From the NCBI RefSeq assembly GCF_028640845.1, contig NC_080546.1, positions 33,123,520 through 33,187,519 on the forward strand: a stretch of 64,000 nucleotides of DNA. Direction: 5' to 3'. The notes under the pieces are model-generated. The model was given only the letters and a program-made list of their open reading frames with translations, made no database searches and was not told the origin of the DNA. The DNA is from Ahaetulla prasina (lineage: Eukaryota > Chordata > Lepidosauria > Squamata > Colubridae). Of this stretch, positions 59,721 through 64,000 are shown one piece after another. A program made the position numbers and the translations under genes. Numbering within the stretch: the first letter of the stretch is position 1; the number at the start of each line of letters is the position of its first letter.

Positions 59721-62700
59721 GAGCCGGGAGGGGCGCTTTCTCTGCTGTGCAGAGAAGCCTCGTGCACGTGGCTTATTATCGTAAAGCAAATGGGAAGGAG
59801 GGGTTCTTTTTGTTGCCCTACTGGAGTGGGAATAGCAGAAGGACGTGTCTTGCCCTCTGTTTCAGCTCCAGTTGGCTTTGGATTTTAACGTGCTTCCTTC
59901 TCCGCGTGCATGTACCAAGCCAGATCTCCATTTCTGGAGGTTGCTTCTAAGCAACTTTTTGCCTTAAAGAAAAAGGAAGGGAACCGACTTTGGACCGTGG
60001 ACAATTCATGCTCTCCCTTTGAAGAGATGGCTGAATATCCTCTTCAGTCAGGAATTAATGTGATACACTTTTTGGGCTGATTGAGCTGTGCAGGTATAAA
60101 TATTCAGCACTGCTCTAACTTAGAAGCATCTTTGTCTACTGAAAATTAAAATGAAGCAGAGCGTATATCTTCCAGACAGTTAGCTTAATTGTTACTCCCT
60201 TTTTAATTTTCCAGGAGATCTTTTAATCTTGTTGCTTAAACAATCTCTGTGCTTCCATTTATAGAAGAACAGCCTAGGAAAAGAATGGGTGGCTTTTGCC
60301 TGTCATTTTTATACATTCCTACTCTTTTGATGGAGCTAAATGGCTGGAAAGAGTATAAATGGGAAAAGGTGCAATTCCGGATTGTGCTAGTTGTGTTTCC
60401 CAATGGTCAGGCTAAATGAATGGGTCAAGTTCACAGGTCCAGAGGAATTGCAGCTATTAACCCTGTTTCCATTTGTAGATGGATCTTGGTTTTTGCCTTG
60501 TGCTCCTGGACGGAAAGCTCTGCTTATTAATGGCTCTTGTGTGTGTATTTCCTTTTGCAAAAGGACCCTTTTTATTTAATTATGAATGAGAGATTTTTTA
60601 AAAAGGCAAGCAATACCTGTACACATACAAAAAGGTGAAATGTGGATGGCCCCATAATTAACATGACTGCCCAGTGATTTAGAATGCTATATTTATGGGA
60701 AGGTTTCTCTTCCTTCATTTCCCTGCAGGATTGTTTTGTTCTACTGATATATTGCCTTTCTCTGATATCAGCATTAAGGTCTTTGAGGTAAAACTTTTAT
60801 GATGCTTGTGGCTAAACACTGTCTTTATTTATATAATTGATATAACTGTTCATATAATATGTTAATGACCATGAGCTGAAACACTATACTTGAAAGTGAG
60901 TCCTACGGAAATTAATCCGTCTAACTTCCATAGAAGGACAATTTTTATTTGACTATGAATTACTTGATACTCAAGTTCATATTTAACTTTAATGAAGGTA
61001 GAGCGAGCCAAACATTTTAGTTGCATATGTTTCCAAATACTTGGAATAGAATTGTTTCTTTTTAAACACTTGTAAGTTACCATAGTTCACAATGTGAGCA
61101 AGTTAACTTCAGTTATTTAAAGTCTACCAGAATTAATTTTCAATGAATTTACAATATTTCCAGAATAGACTAGTTTATTCGTATATAATGCATAATTATA
61201 GAGATAATGGGATTACAGTGTATTTCTATACATGTGTATTATTAAGAGGATCTCAGTTTACAGCCATAGCCAAAATGGTGCTTGTTCTAATCAGTTAATT
61301 TGAAATAAATGTGGTATTTGATATTATCTCCATATTGTTATATAATTATTATTTGTTATATTACCTTTTAAGCCATGGATTGCCTGTTAGTCTGATTTAC
61401 GCATGATTGAGGGCTTTGTGAATTTTTCAGGTTTTCTGATGACTTCAGCAGTGCTTATTTTACATTGAATAAACAGTAGCTGTGATATGTGAATAATAAC
61501 TTAAATGTATATATTTAAATAAAAGGGACATATTTTTAGTATGCTTCTCATTCCTTCATTGCTGTATTTTTTAGGAATATTCTCTGTGAAGAATCTTATT
61601 CCACAAATCACTCATTGGATTGTTCTATACTGCTAATAGACAAACAGAGCTGTAGAAAGTTGCATTTATAGCAAGCCTTTGATTAAATCAAACCTTGAGA
61701 CTGCTAATTGAAATGAAATATTTCTGAATTGATATAACATTTATATATTATATGATATAACATTATATTTGAACAAAAAAGCCTTAATATTCAGTAAAGT
61801 AAAACACTCAAAGAAATAATCTTAATATTTTAAAAAGGAATAATTGAGTTAGTCAACAAAGATTTAGGGGTGATAATGTATTTGAAACAAGCTACATTTT
61901 TCATGTGCTGGTGCTATAGAAACTCCTAATCTTGCTTAAAACAAGAACTCCTAATCAAGTTGAAAATAAAATTATCATAACTTCCAATCATAGATCAGTA
62001 ATGCCAATAGACAATATTAATTGTGTATGTTGCTTCTCTTAAATATTGTAATTTGATCTTGGTGTGGCCAGGTGAATAGCATATATTAGAAATTACGTTA
62101 CTTTAAAATGTTATAAAAACTTATGTATCTTTTAAAGATGTATTACAGTAATAACATGAAGGAAAAATACCTGTTCACCCAAATAAAATACAGAAGCTGT
62201 ACATGCAGTTTAATTTTGGAGAGTAAAGGGCTGGTGGAAACTTTTCTGTCTTCAGTATCTGAAACCAGGATGTAAAACAGCTGTCTAGGGCTATGTATTT
62301 AGTGGTTATGTCTGCCTGCTTCTTTTCTGTGTCTCTCACCCCCTGCCCTGCACTCCAAATCTTCTTTTATTATCTATGGATTCTAAGGAGCCTTTTTTCT
62401 TTTCTAACTGGTTTTGTCTGCAGCAAAAGGTTAGGTTGGGTGAGTTTAAATCTACTGCAGATAGAGTGAAAAATCTTTTGATCTATGGCTATGACTGTTT
62501 CCAAATGATTTGCTTGCTGGGACTGGACACTGTCCATGCCTTTTCTCTTCAGTATCTGATAGGCACACACAAAGAATATGACATGCTACCAGATGCATAA
62601 TTAATCATCGCTATGGTTTTTGTTGTTGTTGTTACTCAGTTAAATCTATTTTTGTAATTACTGTGCATTGATATGCACTGTAATGCATATTTTTATTTGT

Positions 62701-64000
62701 AATTTAATATATTTATTTAAGTGTTCTGTAGAATTTGTGGCTCAAGCCACCTAAAATTGAGCTTATTATATTTCAGTGGAAAGACATGCGCTTAACCTCT
62801 TTCACTGAATTTGACCATTAAAAAAAAGTTTTACTTTACTTTTTTTGTGCTCCATCTGTTTCCCCAAATGAATTATTATATAAATTAAATTGTTTATCTA
62901 ATTTAATTTTTGGAAGGAACAGTTGACTTAATTATTCCCAAAAGCAGTTGTAATGTAATTTGGTTGTTCTCAAATATTTTAGTTTTCTCTATATTATTTA
63001 AAATACTGGGTTTTATTTGAGGGTAAGTTGATACAGTAGCAGTGTTATATTTTTGTTGTTGTTTCTTCCTTTTACTCCAGCATAGCCCTTTTTTCACATA
63101 CTCAGTTGTCCTGAGATGCTTTCTCTACTACACCTTCAGAAGCTACTAGTCCTTTGCCAGGCTCATTTAAGATACCAGGTCTAAACATTGAGGTCAAAGT
63201 ATCTCAGGGTTGCATCTCTTATTTGTACCTTCTGATTATCCTTGCAGACCTTTCTCTGATGACTGGCCAGGAAACTTACTTTCTTTATTACAATTGTTTA
63301 TAAAATGACATGCCTCCCAAAACAACCTAAGAGCAATAGGGTAAAAGCAAGGATGCGTAGTGTTTTGAATTCAAATCCATAAGGGTGCTTTGGACTCTAA
63401 TGTCCTAATCTTGAGAAAATGTGGGTTCAGGTTAAGGACAAATGGACAAGGTACAGCAATGTGCTTTGGAATGGGTTTCGTATGGGGTCTGTTTTCTTGG
63501 CAACTATTTCAAAGTGGTTTGTCATGGTCTTTCCCTGGATTTTTATTTTTTATTTTGCAATCTTGCTAAAAACTTGGTATTCTCTGAAGCGACCCATCCA
63601 ATCCTAACCCTCCATAGCTTCTGGGTCTACACAAGGTAGGTTACATGCTTCTACCTGCTCAGATTAAAAGTAATGTAAACAATAATAAAAATGAAAATTA
63701 CAGTTTTAATACAAAACACTACTTTAATAATATGGCATTTCAAATTCTATGATCCTTTCTAGAGAACAGTAGTGCTTGTCACTTGCCTTTTCATTGTCTT
63801 GAGGGAACTTTCCCAGAAAAACATTGATGGTAATGGTCTGGTAGAGGTGAGGGTGGGAAAGTCAATGTGGAGCAAGCTGTTATGATATTGGTTGCCTATC
63901 TACATTGTTTTATCCTCAGGGACAGCTGGCTACATGGAAAGAGATCATCTTTCTATCTTAGGATCTGCTTGTAGAATCCTTTCAACATAGACACATATCT
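59721..64000. other. LRBA intron to the right edge, no gene seen
   Basis: GC content declines after about 59950 and the rest is AT-rich. There is no LRBA exon in the expected frame and no complete repeat. A short (GTT)n run lies at 62617-62631. Confidence 0.5.

Overview
The window is vertebrate nuclear DNA, most likely from a squamate reptile and probably a snake. Nothing prokaryotic or viral was seen. The gene content is one large spliced gene with very long introns and one intronless gene nested inside it. The rest is AT-rich intron crowded with CR1, L2 and RTE/Bov-B-type non-LTR retrotransposons, tRNA-derived SINEs, hAT and Tc1/mariner-like MITEs, and microsatellites. The mix of several LINE families, particularly the L2/SINE pair and the repeated hAT families with a TACTACCGGTTCTGTGGGCG core, points to Squamata. 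The species call is inference; I ran no search.

Genes. Three coding exons on the + strand (34972-35096, 48230-48376, 50871-51007) join in frame across GT/AG introns. They encode the linker and the start of the PH-BEACH domain of LRBA (lipopolysaccharide-responsive beige-like anchor, a BEACH protein of vesicle trafficking). The downstream LRBA intron extends past the right edge. It contains, on the opposite strand, the complete single-exon MAB21L2 (54374-55453), a developmental MAB21-family nucleotidyltransferase-fold protein. An antisense MAB21L2 inside an LRBA intron is the known vertebrate arrangement, and it settles MAB21L2 over its paralogue MAB21L1, which lies in NBEA.

Layout. 1-34971: LRBA intron filled with LINE relics (CR1 at 1.1, 4.6-5.9 and 6.9-7.8 kb; other LINEs at 10.5-12.1 kb; a 2.86-kb L2 copy at 25.0-27.85 kb), MITEs with visible target duplications, three long hairpins (8.3, 8.7-9.0 and 12.8-13.0 kb) and a compound inverted repeat at 15.3-16.9 kb. 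35097-48229: a repeat-poorer intron with a CpG-rich block at 46.07-47.11 kb. 48.2-51.0 kb: two LRBA exons 2.5 kb apart. 53.8-56.5 kb: MAB21L2 with its CpG-rich promoter region. 57.8-59.7 kb: a second GC-rich block upstream of MAB21L2, with homeodomain-type motifs. 59.7-64.0 kb: plain AT-rich intron.

How the parts relate. LRBA and MAB21L2 share the locus but not a pathway. LRBA introns here are plausible hosts for MAB21L2 enhancers. The clearest relation seen directly among the mobile elements is that the L2 LINE at 25-27.85 kb and the tRNA-derived SINE at 29.5 kb end in the same 3' hairpin, which suggests the LINE machinery mobilised the SINE. I found no clear novel biological system. The best leads are the intronic CpG block at 46-47 kb, the hairpin cluster, the compound inverted repeat and the LINE/SINE pair.
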